From Streptomyces mirabilis (GTDB taxonomy: Bacteria > Actinomycetota > Actinomycetes > Streptomycetales > Streptomycetaceae), in assembly GCF_018310535.1 (NCBI RefSeq), contig NZ_CP074102.1, forward strand, positions 8,122,001 through 8,186,000: 64,000 bases of DNA. The letters run 5' to 3'. The translations under genes and the position numbers were made by a program. Below, in pieces: positions 1-7,871 of the stretch; position 1 is the first letter of the stretch, and every line of letters begins with the position of its first letter. Below the pieces are notes generated by a model, which saw only the letters and a program-made list of their open reading frames with translations, ran no database searches and was not told the origin of the DNA.

Positions 1-542
1 TACTGATGATCATCGCGGGGCACGAGACCACGCTCAACCTCCTCACCAACGCCGTACGGGCGCTCTGCGGCCATCGGGACCAGCTGGAGCTGGTCATGAA
101 GGGCGAGGGCGGGGTGGGCTGGGCGGACGTGGTCGAGGAGACCCTGCGCTGGGACGCGCCCGTCAGCTACTTCCCCTTCCGCTATCCGGTGCGGGACCTG
201 ACCGTCGACGGCACGGTGATCCCCAAGGGGACGCCCGTGCTGGCCGGTTACTCGGCGGCGGGGCGCGACCCGGCCGTGCACGGTCCGGACGCCGACCGCT
301 TCGACGTCACCCGGCCCGGCAGGCCCGGCGCCGCCCGGCACCTCTCCCTCGGCCACGGCGCCCACTACTGCCTCGGTGCCCCGCTGGCGCGCATGGAGGC
401 GACCATCGCCCTGGAGCGGCTGTTCACCCGCTTCCCCGACCTCGACCTCGCCGTGACGGAGGCGGAACTCTCCCGGCACTCCAGTTTCGTCGGCAACAGC
501 GTGCGGGCACTTCCGGTACGGCTCGGTACCTCCCACGGCTGA
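1..542 (+). CDS. Cytochrome P450, C-terminal part (5' end outside window)
   Basis: Haem-thiolate monooxygenase; only the last ~180 codons are in the window and the frame is open at base 1. The I-helix oxygen-activation motif AGHETT is at visible residues 4-9, the ExxR pair of helix K is E45/R48, and the haem-binding loop GHGAHYCLG carries the axial Cys122. Bacterial soluble P450s of this class are about 400 residues, so roughly 220 are missing upstream. It precedes an SDR-VOC-MFS operon in the same direction by 143 bp and may serve the same pathway. Substrate not predictable; redox partners are not visible here. Confidence 0.95.
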   Translation, partial: LMIIAGHETTLNLLTNAVRALCGHRDQLELVMKGEGGVGWADVVEETLRWDAPVSYFPFRYPVRDLTVDGTVIPKGTPVLAGYSAAGRDPAVHGPDADRFDVTRPGRPGAARHLSLGHGAHYCLGAPLARMEATIALERLFTRFPDLDLAVTEAELSRHSSFVGNSVRALPVRLGTSHG

Positions 543-685
543 CCGCGCGCATACCGCCGTACGACAGCGCGCCGCATACCAGCCATACGACACCGCGATG
601 CCCCTGCGCCGACCCTTTTCTTGTTCTGGGCAATGGCCGTCCCTACGCTGCCAGCACCGCACACGGGCGGTACTGGACAAGGGAC

Positions 686-1465
686 ATGGCAATCATGGGT
701 CGACTGGCCGGAAAAATCGCTTTCATCAGCGGAACGGGGGCCGGAATAGGGCGGGCCGCGGCCCAGGTATTCGCCGCGGAAGGCGCCACCGTATTCGGCT
801 GCGACCTCGATGCCGACGCCGCCGCGGAAACGGTGGAACTCGTCGAGAAGGCCGGCGGCGTCATGCGGTCCCTCGCCCCGGTGGACCTCTCCACCGAGGA
901 GGGCGCCCGCGAGTGGATCGACGCGGGCATCGAGGCCCTCGGCGGGATCGACATCCTCTACAACAACGCCTCCGCACTGCGGAACGGGCCGTTCGCGACC
1001 ATGCCGGCCGAGGACTGGTACTTCACCATCAAGAACGAGCTCGACATCCCCTACTTCTGCACGCAGGCGGCCTGGCCGCACCTGATCGCCCGCGGCGGCG
1101 GAGCCGTCCTCAACGTCGCCTCGGTGGCCGCCGTCCGGGGCGCCCCCTTCATGCCGATGGTCCCGCACGGCGCCGCCAAGGGCGGGGTGCTGGCGATGAG
1201 CAAGCACCTGTGCGCGGCCGGCGCCCCGCACCACATCCGGGTCAACACCATCGCCCCCGGCATGACCCGCACGGCCGCGACCGCGCCCTTCCTCGACGAC
1301 CCCGATGGACCGAAGGCGCAGCTGGAGGCGCGGATCCCGGTGGGCCGGGTGGGCGAGCCCGAGGACATCGCGCGCGCCGCCGCCTTCCTCTGCTCCGACG
1401 AGGCGGCGTTCGTCAACGGCGCCAACCTGATGGTCGACGGCGGCGACAGCGCGATGGCGGGCTGA
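686..1465 (+). CDS. Short-chain dehydrogenase/reductase with His in place of the catalytic Tyr
   Basis: A 259-residue classical SDR fold. The cofactor motif TGAGIG is at residues 17-22, NNAS follows at 93-96, and an active-site Ser is near 146. Where the family has YxxxK the sequence reads HGAAK (H161, K165), so the catalytic Tyr is His; activity may be altered or the substrate scope unusual. The C-terminus has the usual NGANLMVDGG cofactor-domain end. First gene of an operon: the VOC gene follows 6 bp after its stop and the MFS gene follows that. Family assignment is secure, the substrate unknown. Confidence 0.9.
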   Translation: MAIMGRLAGKIAFISGTGAGIGRAAAQVFAAEGATVFGCDLDADAAAETVELVEKAGGVMRSLAPVDLSTEEGAREWIDAGIEALGGIDILYNNASALRNGPFATMPAEDWYFTIKNELDIPYFCTQAAWPHLIARGGGAVLNVASVAAVRGAPFMPMVPHGAAKGGVLAMSKHLCAAGAPHHIRVNTIAPGMTRTAATAPFLDDPDGPKAQLEARIPVGRVGEPEDIARAAAFLCSDEAAFVNGANLMVDGGDSAMAG

Positions 1466-1471
1466 GCGCCG

Positions 1472-1885
1472 GTGACCGTCCGACTCGACCACGTGGGCGT
1501 CAACGTACGCGATCTGCCCGCCCAAACCATCTGGTACCAGGGGGCGTTCGGGCTCAGGACCGTCTTCGAGTTCACCCTCGAAGGACCCGGTCTGAGCGCC
1601 GTCGTCCTGGAACATCCGCACGGCTGGCGCGTCGAACTCCTCGCCAGGCCCGGATCCGCGCCGGGGCTGCGGGCCCCGGACCCGCTGACCGCCGCCCTCA
1701 CCGAGGGATACGGACACTTCGCGGTCACCACCCCCGAACTCGACCCCGTCTACGCGGCCTTGGTGGCGCACGGAGCGGGCGAGGCCATGAAACCGGGTCC
1801 TTCCCCCGAACCCGGTATTCGCATGGCCTGGGTCACCGACCCCGAGGGAAATCTCATCGAACTCATAGAGAAAAACGCAGAGTGA
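1472..1885 (+). CDS. VOC-superfamily (glyoxalase/bleomycin-resistance fold) protein
   Basis: A 137-residue single vicinal-oxygen-chelate module pair. Metal-ligand-like residues sit at the expected places: His in LDHVG near residue 6, Glu in VELLA near 51, His in GYGHF near 75 and Glu in LIELIE near 132. This is the H/E/H/E pattern of glyoxalase I and methylmalonyl-CoA epimerase type enzymes, so it is probably an isomerase or lyase rather than a pure binding protein. GTG start, 6 bp after the SDR stop; the transporter gene begins 11 bp after its stop, so it belongs to the same transcript. Substrate unknown. Confidence 0.85.
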   Translation: MTVRLDHVGVNVRDLPAQTIWYQGAFGLRTVFEFTLEGPGLSAVVLEHPHGWRVELLARPGSAPGLRAPDPLTAALTEGYGHFAVTTPELDPVYAALVAHGAGEAMKPGPSPEPGIRMAWVTDPEGNLIELIEKNAE

Positions 1886-1896
1886 GGGCACGCACG

Positions 1897-3441
1897 ATGA
1901 CGGATTCGATCTCCACGAGCTCTTTGAAGAAACTGGACCTCGGAACACTCATAGCCTGCTGTCTCGCAGTTGCCGCCGCGCAACTGTGCATTACCGTTCC
2001 GTCCCCCATCAATGGCGAAATCCAGGCTGCCTTCGGGGCGTCCGGTTCCCAGGTCGCCTGGGTCACGTCCGCCTTCATTCTCCCCACCGCCATTCTTGAA
2101 CTGAATTTCGGTGTGGTCGGAGACCTCTTCGGCCGCAAGCGCCTGCTGGTGCTCGGCGGGCTCGTCCTGGCGCTCGGCGAACTCCTCAACGCCACCTCCC
2201 AGAACATCACCATGATGTGGACCGGGCAGGCGCTGGCCGGTATCGGCGCCGCGGCGCTCTTCCCCAGTTCCCTCGCGGTCATCGCGGCCGCGACCCCGGA
2301 CGGGAAGGACCGTGCCAAGGCGGTCTCCACCTGGGCGCTCAGCATCTCCCTCGCCTCCGCTGTGGGACCGCTGTCCTCAGGTGTGCTCGCCACCGTCGCC
2401 GACTTCCGCTGGGCGTTCGTGCCGCCCGTCGTCCTCGGCCTGGCGGTCGCCGTCGCCTGCTGGAAACTGGTCACCGACTCCAAGGCCCCCGAGGGCCGCG
2501 CCCTGGACTGGCCGGGCCAGATCACCATCGCCGTCGGCCTCACCGCCCTGCTCTGGGGCATCATCGAGGGCGGCGACCGCGGCTGGGGCAGCGCGGCGAT
2601 CGTCGGCGCGCTGGCCCTCGCGGCGGTGGCTCTCGTCGGCTTCGTCGTCGCCGAGACCCGCGCCGCCTCACCCATGTTCAACCTGGACCTGCTGAGGATC
2701 CCGTCCTTCGCCGCGGCGGCCGTCGTCGCCCTGGCCGGCATGTTCGGCTTCATCGGCACCGCGTACTGCGTCTCCATCCGCCTCGGCGCCGTGATGCATC
2801 TGAGCGCGCTGCGCGCCGGCATGCCGTTCGTGATCCTCCAGCTGATCCCGCTGCTCCTGGCACCGGTGCTCAGCAGGATGCTCACCCGCGTCGACGCCCG
2901 CTGGCTCCTGATGGGCGGCCTGCTGCCGATGGCCGCGGGACAGTTCTGGATCGCCGCGCTGCCCATCACCACGACCTCCCTCGCCGCCTTCATCGGCCCG
3001 GTGCTGCTGCTCGGCGTCGGTTTCATCTGCGTCGTCTCCTCACTGACCTCGGCCGCCGTGAACGCCGTACCGATCCACATGACCGGCATGGCCAGTGGTG
3101 CCACCAGCCTGGTCCGCGAGTTCGGCCAGGGCCTCGGCCCGGCCGTCATCAGCACCATCGCGATGAGCGCCGCGTCCGCCGCCCTGGTGGGCAAGCTCAA
3201 CGGCCCGGACGCCGGCATGGAGGCCGCCGCGGGCCCGCTCGCCGTCGTCAACGCGGGCAGCGACAGCGCCAGGGCCGCCGCGCAGACCGCGCTCGGCCAC
3301 GGCATGGCCCTCGGCGTGGTGATCTGCGGCTGCGCCTCCCTGCTCGGTGCGCTGGTCACCCTCCTGCTGGTGCGCAAGAACACCGCCCGAGCGGCGGTCG
3401 GCGCCACCGGTGAGCCGTCGGTGCGGACGGCTACCGCCTAG
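1897..3441 (+). CDS. MFS transporter, DHA2 (EmrB/QacA-like) family
   Basis: A 514-residue integral membrane protein. Its hydrophobic segments and length fit the 14-helix DHA2 group of drug:proton antiporters. Helix 1 begins about residue 14 (LGTLIACCLAVAAAQL), and the conserved loop 2-3 motif appears as GVVGDLFGRKRLLVLGG near residues 68-84. It is last in the SDR-VOC-MFS operon and is followed 11 bp later by a strong palindromic terminator. The role is probably export or uptake of the substrate or product handled by the two upstream enzymes. ATG chosen: it lies directly after the VOC stop, although the frame stays open much further upstream. Confidence 0.92.
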   Translation: MTDSISTSSLKKLDLGTLIACCLAVAAAQLCITVPSPINGEIQAAFGASGSQVAWVTSAFILPTAILELNFGVVGDLFGRKRLLVLGGLVLALGELLNATSQNITMMWTGQALAGIGAAALFPSSLAVIAAATPDGKDRAKAVSTWALSISLASAVGPLSSGVLATVADFRWAFVPPVVLGLAVAVACWKLVTDSKAPEGRALDWPGQITIAVGLTALLWGIIEGGDRGWGSAAIVGALALAAVALVGFVVAETRAASPMFNLDLLRIPSFAAAAVVALAGMFGFIGTAYCVSIRLGAVMHLSALRAGMPFVILQLIPLLLAPVLSRMLTRVDARWLLMGGLLPMAAGQFWIAALPITTTSLAAFIGPVLLLGVGFICVVSSLTSAAVNAVPIHMTGMASGATSLVREFGQGLGPAVISTIAMSAASAALVGKLNGPDAGMEAAAGPLAVVNAGSDSARAAAQTALGHGMALGVVICGCASLLGALVTLLLVRKNTARAAVGATGEPSVRTATA

Positions 3442-3451
3442 CGCGGATCGT

Positions 3452-3489
3452 CACGAAGAGGCCGGGACCCGGGTCCCGGCCTCTTCGTG
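3452..3489 (+). terminator. Perfect 38-bp palindromic terminator after the MFS gene
   Basis: CACGAAGAGGCCGGGACCC is followed immediately by its exact reverse complement, giving 19-bp perfect arms. It starts 11 bp after the MFS stop codon. There is no T-tract, as is common for Streptomyces terminators. It isolates the MFS operon from the sigma-factor operon and should work in either direction. Confidence 0.85.
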
Positions 3490-3498
3490 TGCCCGGGG

Positions 3499-3525
3499 TG
3501 TCGATTCGTCGCGGTCCCGTTCGTC
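3499..3525 (+). promoter_or_regulatory. Candidate ECF42-dependent promoter (TGTCGA - 17 bp - CGTC)
   Basis: TGTCGA lies at 3499-3504 and CGTC at 3522-3525, 17 bp apart, with the start codon of the first DGPF gene 38 bp further on. As I recall, published ECF42 promoters carry TGTCGA at -35 and CG(A/T)C at -10, and these sigma factors control their own DGPF operons. The match, the spacing and the position immediately upstream of an operon encoding such a sigma factor agree. Confidence 0.7.
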
Positions 3526-3563
3526 GGTGGGGTGTAGGAAGTTCATGAGCACCGGGAGGAACC

Positions 3564-4301
3564 ATGAAGTACATGCTGCTGGTCTGCGGCGACGACACGG
3601 CTGACGCCTCCGGCATGGCACCCGTCGAACCCTGGGTCGAGGAGCTCGGCGCCGAACGGGGCGTGCGGCTGCACGGCCACCGCCTCAGCGATCCCGCCGA
3701 CGCCGTCACCGTACGGGTCCGCGGCGGCGAGGTGCTGCGCACCGACGGGCCGTTCGCGGAGACGAAGGAGTACGTCGCCGGATACGACATCCTCGAGTGC
3801 GACAGTATGGAAGAGGCTATCGAGGCGGCCGCCGAGCACCCCGTGGCATCCGTGGGGGCCATGGAGGTGCGCGCGTTCTGGGAGGACGAGGACGCCGAGG
3901 GGGAGATCCGCCGACTCGACGACGAGCTGACGGCGGCCTTCCGTGAGCGGGACGTCGACCGATGGCTGGCCTGCTACACGCCGGACACGGAGGTGTTCCA
4001 CCCGATGAGCGGCCTGGAGGAAAGCGGAACCGACGCCCTCCGCAAGGCCCAGGAGTGGTTCTACTCCACCGTGACCGGGCCCGTGCGCCGCGAGGTGCTC
4101 GCCTTCCGTCTCCGCGTCGACGAGAGCGTCGCCTTCAGCCACGGGCTGGTCCGGATCCGGGGCACGTTCACCACGGGCGAGCCGCTCGACAGCACAGTGC
4201 GCGTGACGACCGGCTACCGTGCCGTGGGAGACCGTTGGCTGATCGCCCACGAGCACGCGTCGGTCCCGTTCGACGCGGGCATCGAGGAGGTCCGGTCATG
4301 A
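3564..4301 (+). CDS. DGPF/YCII-domain protein fused to a SnoaL-like domain
   Basis: A 245-residue two-domain protein. Residues 1-113 are a YCII-related (DGPF) domain with the diagnostic DGPFAETKEYVAGYD near 56-70. Residues ~115-245 form an NTF2/SnoaL-like domain (SgcJ/EcaC type) containing FRERDVDRWLACY and a C-terminal RWLIAHEHAS. DGPF proteins accompany ECF42 sigma factors and may act as sensors or modulators, but their biochemistry is unsettled. The SnoaL fusion is noteworthy because SnoaL domains normally appear fused to ECF41 sigma factors. GGGAGGA precedes the ATG. Its stop overlaps the next start (ATGA). Confidence 0.85.
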   Translation: MKYMLLVCGDDTADASGMAPVEPWVEELGAERGVRLHGHRLSDPADAVTVRVRGGEVLRTDGPFAETKEYVAGYDILECDSMEEAIEAAAEHPVASVGAMEVRAFWEDEDAEGEIRRLDDELTAAFRERDVDRWLACYTPDTEVFHPMSGLEESGTDALRKAQEWFYSTVTGPVRREVLAFRLRVDESVAFSHGLVRIRGTFTTGEPLDSTVRVTTGYRAVGDRWLIAHEHASVPFDAGIEEVRS

Positions 4302-4639
4302 AGTACGTCCTGTTCATCTGCACCCCCGTCGGCGGCGAGGAGCTGAGCCCCGCCGAGATCGCCGACGACCCCCGCTTCACCTCGTACATTGACGAGGTCC
4401 GAAGCCGCGACATCGTCAAGGGCGGCGCACGGCTGCGGCCCTCCACCGACGCCACCACCGTCCGTGTCCAGGGCGACGAAGTCCTGCTCACCGACGGGCC
4501 GTTCGTGGAGTCCAAGGAGTACGTGGCCGGCTTCGACCTCATCGAGGTCGCCGACCTCGACGAGGCCATCGCGCTCGCGTCCCGGCATCCGGCGGCGCTG
4601 GGCGGCGGCTCGGTCGAGGTGCGGCCGGTCTGGGAGTGA
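4298..4639 (+). CDS. DGPF/YCII-family protein
   Basis: A 113-residue stand-alone YCII-related protein with DGPFVESKEYVAGFD near residues 67-81, closely similar to the N-terminal half of the preceding protein, so the two probably arose by duplication. It starts at an ATG overlapping the upstream stop, and its own stop overlaps the GTG of the sigma factor, so all three genes are translationally coupled. Partner, regulator or substrate-binding protein of the ECF42 sigma factor is the likely role; no enzymatic activity is inferred. Confidence 0.88.
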   Translation: MKYVLFICTPVGGEELSPAEIADDPRFTSYIDEVRSRDIVKGGARLRPSTDATTVRVQGDEVLLTDGPFVESKEYVAGFDLIEVADLDEAIALASRHPAALGGGSVEVRPVWE

Positions 4640-5895
4640 ACGACATCGGTGACGTGGAGGCGGCGGTCGCCGCCGCCTTCCGCGAGGAATGGGGCCAGGT
4701 CGTCGCCACCCTGATCCGGGTGACCGGCGACTGGGACCTCGCCGAGGAGTGCGCGCAGGACGCCTTCGCGCAGGCCCTGGACCGGTGGCGGCGCGACGGA
4801 GTGCCGAGCCGCCCCGGCGCCTGGCTGACCACGACCGCACGCCACCGGGCCCTGGACGTGCTGCGCCGCGAGGCGGTGGGGGCCCAGAAACTGCGGGAGG
4901 TGGCCGTGCTGGCGCGGGACGACGGGCCCTGCGACCCGGAGTACGACGGCGACGACAGCGGCGTCCGCGACGACCGTCTGCGTCTGATCTTCACCTGCTG
5001 CCACCCGGCGCTCCCCATCGAGGCCCGGGTGGCACTGACCCTGCGCACCCTCGCCGGGCTCACCACCCCCGAGATCGCCCGCGCCTTCCTGGTGCCCGAG
5101 GCGACCATGGCGCAGCGCCTGGTGCGCGCCAAACGGAAGATCCGCAACGCCGGCATCCCCTACCGCGTACCGCCCGCGCATCTGCTGCCCGAACGCACCA
5201 CCGGCGTTCTCGGCGTGGTCTACCTGCTCTTCAACGAGGGGTACGCCGCCACGTCCGGCGCCGATCTGGTGCGTACGAACCTCTGCGCGGAGGCCATCCG
5301 GCTCGCCCGTGTCCTGGCCCGCCTGATGCCCGACGAACCCGAGGTGCTCGGTCTGCTGGCCCTCCTGCTGCTGCACGACGCCCGGCGTGCCACCCGGGTG
5401 GACCCGACGGGCGAGCTGGTGACGCTGGAGGACCAGGACCGTACGGCCTGGGACAGGTCCGCCGTCGACGAGGGCGCCGCCCTCCTGGAGACCGCACTGC
5501 GCCGCGGACGCCCGGGGCCCTACCAGATCCAGGCCGCCATCGCCGCCTGCCACACCACCGCCGCGACGGCCGGGGACACGGACTGGGCCGACATCGCCGC
5601 GCTGTACGGGGAACTGGCGCGTTTCGTGCCCTCCGCCGTGGTGCGGCTCAACCGTGCGGTGGCGGTGGGCATGTCCGAGGGCCCGGAAGCGGGGCTGGCG
5701 CTCGTCGCGGAGCTGGAGCGGGAGGGCGAGCTGGACGGCTACCACCTGCTGCCCGCCACCCGCGCGGACCTGCTGCGACGGATGGGACGCCCGGTGGAGG
5801 CGGCCGAGGCGTACGCCCGGGCGCTGGAGCTCGTGGAGAACGCGGCCGAGCGGCGCTTTCTGGAGAAGCGGCTCGCGGAGTGCCGATCGGCGTAG
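4636..5895 (+). CDS. ECF sigma factor with C-terminal TPR-like extension (ECF42 group)
   Basis: At 419 residues this is about twice a normal ECF sigma factor. Region 2 spans roughly residues 10-75 (GDWDLAEECAQDAFAQAL, then TTTARHRALDVLRRE) and region 4 roughly 120-180 (LAGLTTPEIARAFLVPEATMAQRL). The remaining ~230 residues are the helical, TPR-like extension of this group, including VVYLLFNEGYAA and several ARAL/AEAY helices. No anti-sigma gene is adjacent; in ECF42 the extension is thought to replace one. GTG start overlaps the DGPF stop. Probably activates the candidate promoter at 3499-3525. Confidence 0.93.
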   Translation: MNDIGDVEAAVAAAFREEWGQVVATLIRVTGDWDLAEECAQDAFAQALDRWRRDGVPSRPGAWLTTTARHRALDVLRREAVGAQKLREVAVLARDDGPCDPEYDGDDSGVRDDRLRLIFTCCHPALPIEARVALTLRTLAGLTTPEIARAFLVPEATMAQRLVRAKRKIRNAGIPYRVPPAHLLPERTTGVLGVVYLLFNEGYAATSGADLVRTNLCAEAIRLARVLARLMPDEPEVLGLLALLLLHDARRATRVDPTGELVTLEDQDRTAWDRSAVDEGAALLETALRRGRPGPYQIQAAIAACHTTAATAGDTDWADIAALYGELARFVPSAVVRLNRAVAVGMSEGPEAGLALVAELEREGELDGYHLLPATRADLLRRMGRPVEAAEAYARALELVENAAERRFLEKRLAECRSA

Positions 5896-5929
5896 GACCG
5901 TCCGCGGCGACCGTCTCCGGACCGGGTGG

Positions 5930-6700
5930 TCACACCGAGTCGAGCGCGTTCGTGATCGCCTTCACGCCGCCGTGCGCCGAGTAGCCGCCGTCCACGGTGA
6001 TCTCGGCGCCGTTCACGTAGGACGACTCGTCGGAGAGCAGATACACGACCAGCGGCGCGACCTCCTCGCAGCTGCCCGGGCGGCCCTGCGGAGTCATCGA
6101 GAGGTGCGCCCGCGTGAAGACCGGGTTCGCCGTCGCCATCAGGGGGGTCTCGATGTAGCCGGGGTGGATGAGGTTCGTACGGATGCCGCGCGGTGCCAGT
6201 TCCAGCGCGGCCACCTTCGACAGGCCCCGCAGCGCCCACTTGCTCGCCGTGTACGCGACCGCGTGATGGGCGGTGAGAGCGGCCACCGAGCCGACGTTCA
6301 CGATCGAGGACCCGGGGGGCATCAGCGGGGCGAGGGCCTGGACGCCGAGCATCGGGCCGGTGGTGTTCACCGCGAACGCCCGGTTCCAGTCGGCGAGTTC
6401 CACCGCGCCGAGACGGGCCCGCATGGGGATCCCGGCGTTGTTGACGAGCCCGTGCACGGCCTCCAGTGAGCTCGCCAGGGCCGCCCAGTCGTCCGGGGAC
6501 GACACGTCCAGGTGGTGGTAGCGCACGTCGAGGCCGTCGGTGCGCAGGGCGGCGGCGAGCTTCTCGCCGGGCTCGTCGAGGACGTCCGTGGCGACCACCG
6601 AGGCCCCCTCGTGGGCCGCCGCCGCCACCTCCACGGCTCCCTGGCCCTGTGCGGCTCCGGTGATGACGACGGTACGACCGGCCAGGCGCGTGCGGCTCAC
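5930..6700 (-). CDS. Short-chain dehydrogenase/reductase
   Basis: A 256-residue classical SDR. It has TGAAQGQG near residues 14-21, NNAG near 86-89, active-site Ser in NVGSVAAL and a canonical YTASK. The C-terminus ends with a typical NGAEITVDGGYSAHGG tail. I start at the GTG preceded by GGAGGAAG; an in-frame TTG four codons upstream lacks a ribosome site. It is the last gene of the minus-strand catabolic arm, 36 bp beyond the LysR stop. Probably oxidises or reduces an alcohol/ketone intermediate of that pathway. Confidence 0.9.
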   Translation of the reverse strand: MSRTRLAGRTVVITGAAQGQGAVEVAAAAHEGASVVATDVLDEPGEKLAAALRTDGLDVRYHHLDVSSPDDWAALASSLEAVHGLVNNAGIPMRARLGAVELADWNRAFAVNTTGPMLGVQALAPLMPPGSSIVNVGSVAALTAHHAVAYTASKWALRGLSKVAALELAPRGIRTNLIHPGYIETPLMATANPVFTRAHLSMTPQGRPGSCEEVAPLVVYLLSDESSYVNGAEITVDGGYSAHGGVKAITNALDSV

Positions 6701-6736
6701 GGCTTCCTCCAAGGGGGCGTGGGTTCGCTCCCCACG

Positions 6737-7717
6737 CTAGGAAACCGGGGCCGGCTCCGGAAACGCATGTTCGCCATGGCTGGCATTCACGCCGACGATC
6801 TCCGCGGGCGCGGGATCGTCCAGCGACGCGCCCACCTTGCGGACCGTCTCCCGCAGCCACCGGTGCGCGGGATCCGCGTGCCGGTTGTGGTGCCAGTACA
6901 TGGCCTCCACGAGCGGCACGTCCGGGAACGGCGTCGGTACGACGGCACAGCGGGCGAAGCCCTCGTAGCGTCGGGCGAGCCGCTCGGGCACCAGGGCGAC
7001 CAGGTCGGTGCCGCTCACCAGGAACGGCAGCACGTTGAAGCCGGGCGTGCTGACCTGCACCCTGGGCGTGATGCCGAGCGTCTCCAGCTGGCGGTCGGCG
7101 GGTGTGAGCTTGCCGATGCCGCACGCCGCGTGCGGCATCTCCGCCAGGTCACGCAGGACGAGCCGCCCGTCCACCAGGCGCGGGTTGTCGGGGTCGACGA
7201 GACACACGAACCGGTCGTGCATCACGGCCTCGCTGACGCCCGGCAGCTGGTACCCGAGCGGCACGATCATCAGGTCGTGACAGCGCAGATGGGTCTCCGT
7301 CTCCAGCTGCCCGTCCACGATGGGGTGGAAGTCGATACGGACGCCCGGCGCCTCCTGCGCGATGGCCCGCAGCAGCGGCTCCACGAACACCGTCATCACA
7401 TAGTCCGACATCACCACCGAGAAGCGCTGCCGGCTGCGTGCGGGCTCGAAGTGCCGGGTCAGCGAGAGTGCCTCCTCGGCCTTGTGCAGGGAGGCCTGGA
7501 CGACCGGCAGCAGGCGCTCCGCGAGCGGCGTCAGCTCGTACTCACGCCCCACCCGCACCAGCAGCTCGTCGTTGAAGTGCCGCCGCAGCCGGGCCAGTGA
7601 GCCGCTCATCGCGGACTGGCTGGTGGACAGCCGCACCCCCGCGTGGGTGACGTTCTTCTCCTCCAGGAGGGCTTCCAGCGCCACCAGGAGATTCAGGTCG
7701 ATCGCTCCGAGACCCAT
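6737..7717 (-). CDS. LysR-family regulator, NodD/NahR-like
   Basis: A 326-residue LysR protein. The N-terminal winged HTH covers residues ~5-65 (VALEALLEEKNVTHAGVRL, then TSQSAMSGSLARLRRHF), followed by the effector-binding domain. The start DLNLLVALEALL and the segment VMSDYVMTVFVEPLLR resemble the NodD/NahR subgroup, whose members often respond to aromatic compounds. The ATG at 7717 is preceded by GGAAGGAG, so the longer upstream frame is discarded. It lies in the same direction as, and 154 bp after, the FAH-family gene and is the obvious candidate regulator for both catabolic arms. Confidence 0.93.
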   Translation of the reverse strand: MGLGAIDLNLLVALEALLEEKNVTHAGVRLSTSQSAMSGSLARLRRHFNDELLVRVGREYELTPLAERLLPVVQASLHKAEEALSLTRHFEPARSRQRFSVVMSDYVMTVFVEPLLRAIAQEAPGVRIDFHPIVDGQLETETHLRCHDLMIVPLGYQLPGVSEAVMHDRFVCLVDPDNPRLVDGRLVLRDLAEMPHAACGIGKLTPADRQLETLGITPRVQVSTPGFNVLPFLVSGTDLVALVPERLARRYEGFARCAVVPTPFPDVPLVEAMYWHHNRHADPAHRWLRETVRKVGASLDDPAPAEIVGVNASHGEHAFPEPAPVS

Positions 7718-7871
7718 GTGTGTCTCCTTCCGGCCGCGTCGTTGAAGCTCGGTGAAACGGGAGCGTAACGACCGGGTTCCCGCCGAGGAAGGGTCCGGGA
7801 GGCAACTCACAGGGATCCGATGGCAGCCATCGGATCCCCGGATGTGTGCAGGTCGAAAGGGGTACGGAGGG

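Noticed and set aside
365..1948. 527-codon open frame on the minus strand
   Set aside because: Opposite to P450, SDR and VOC genes with clear catalytic motifs; no family resemblance.
686..5895. A complete natural-product cluster starting at the P450
   Set aside because: No PKS, NRPS, terpene cyclase or other core biosynthetic gene is visible; P450, SDR, VOC and MFS alone do not prove biosynthesis and the P450 is cut by the window edge.
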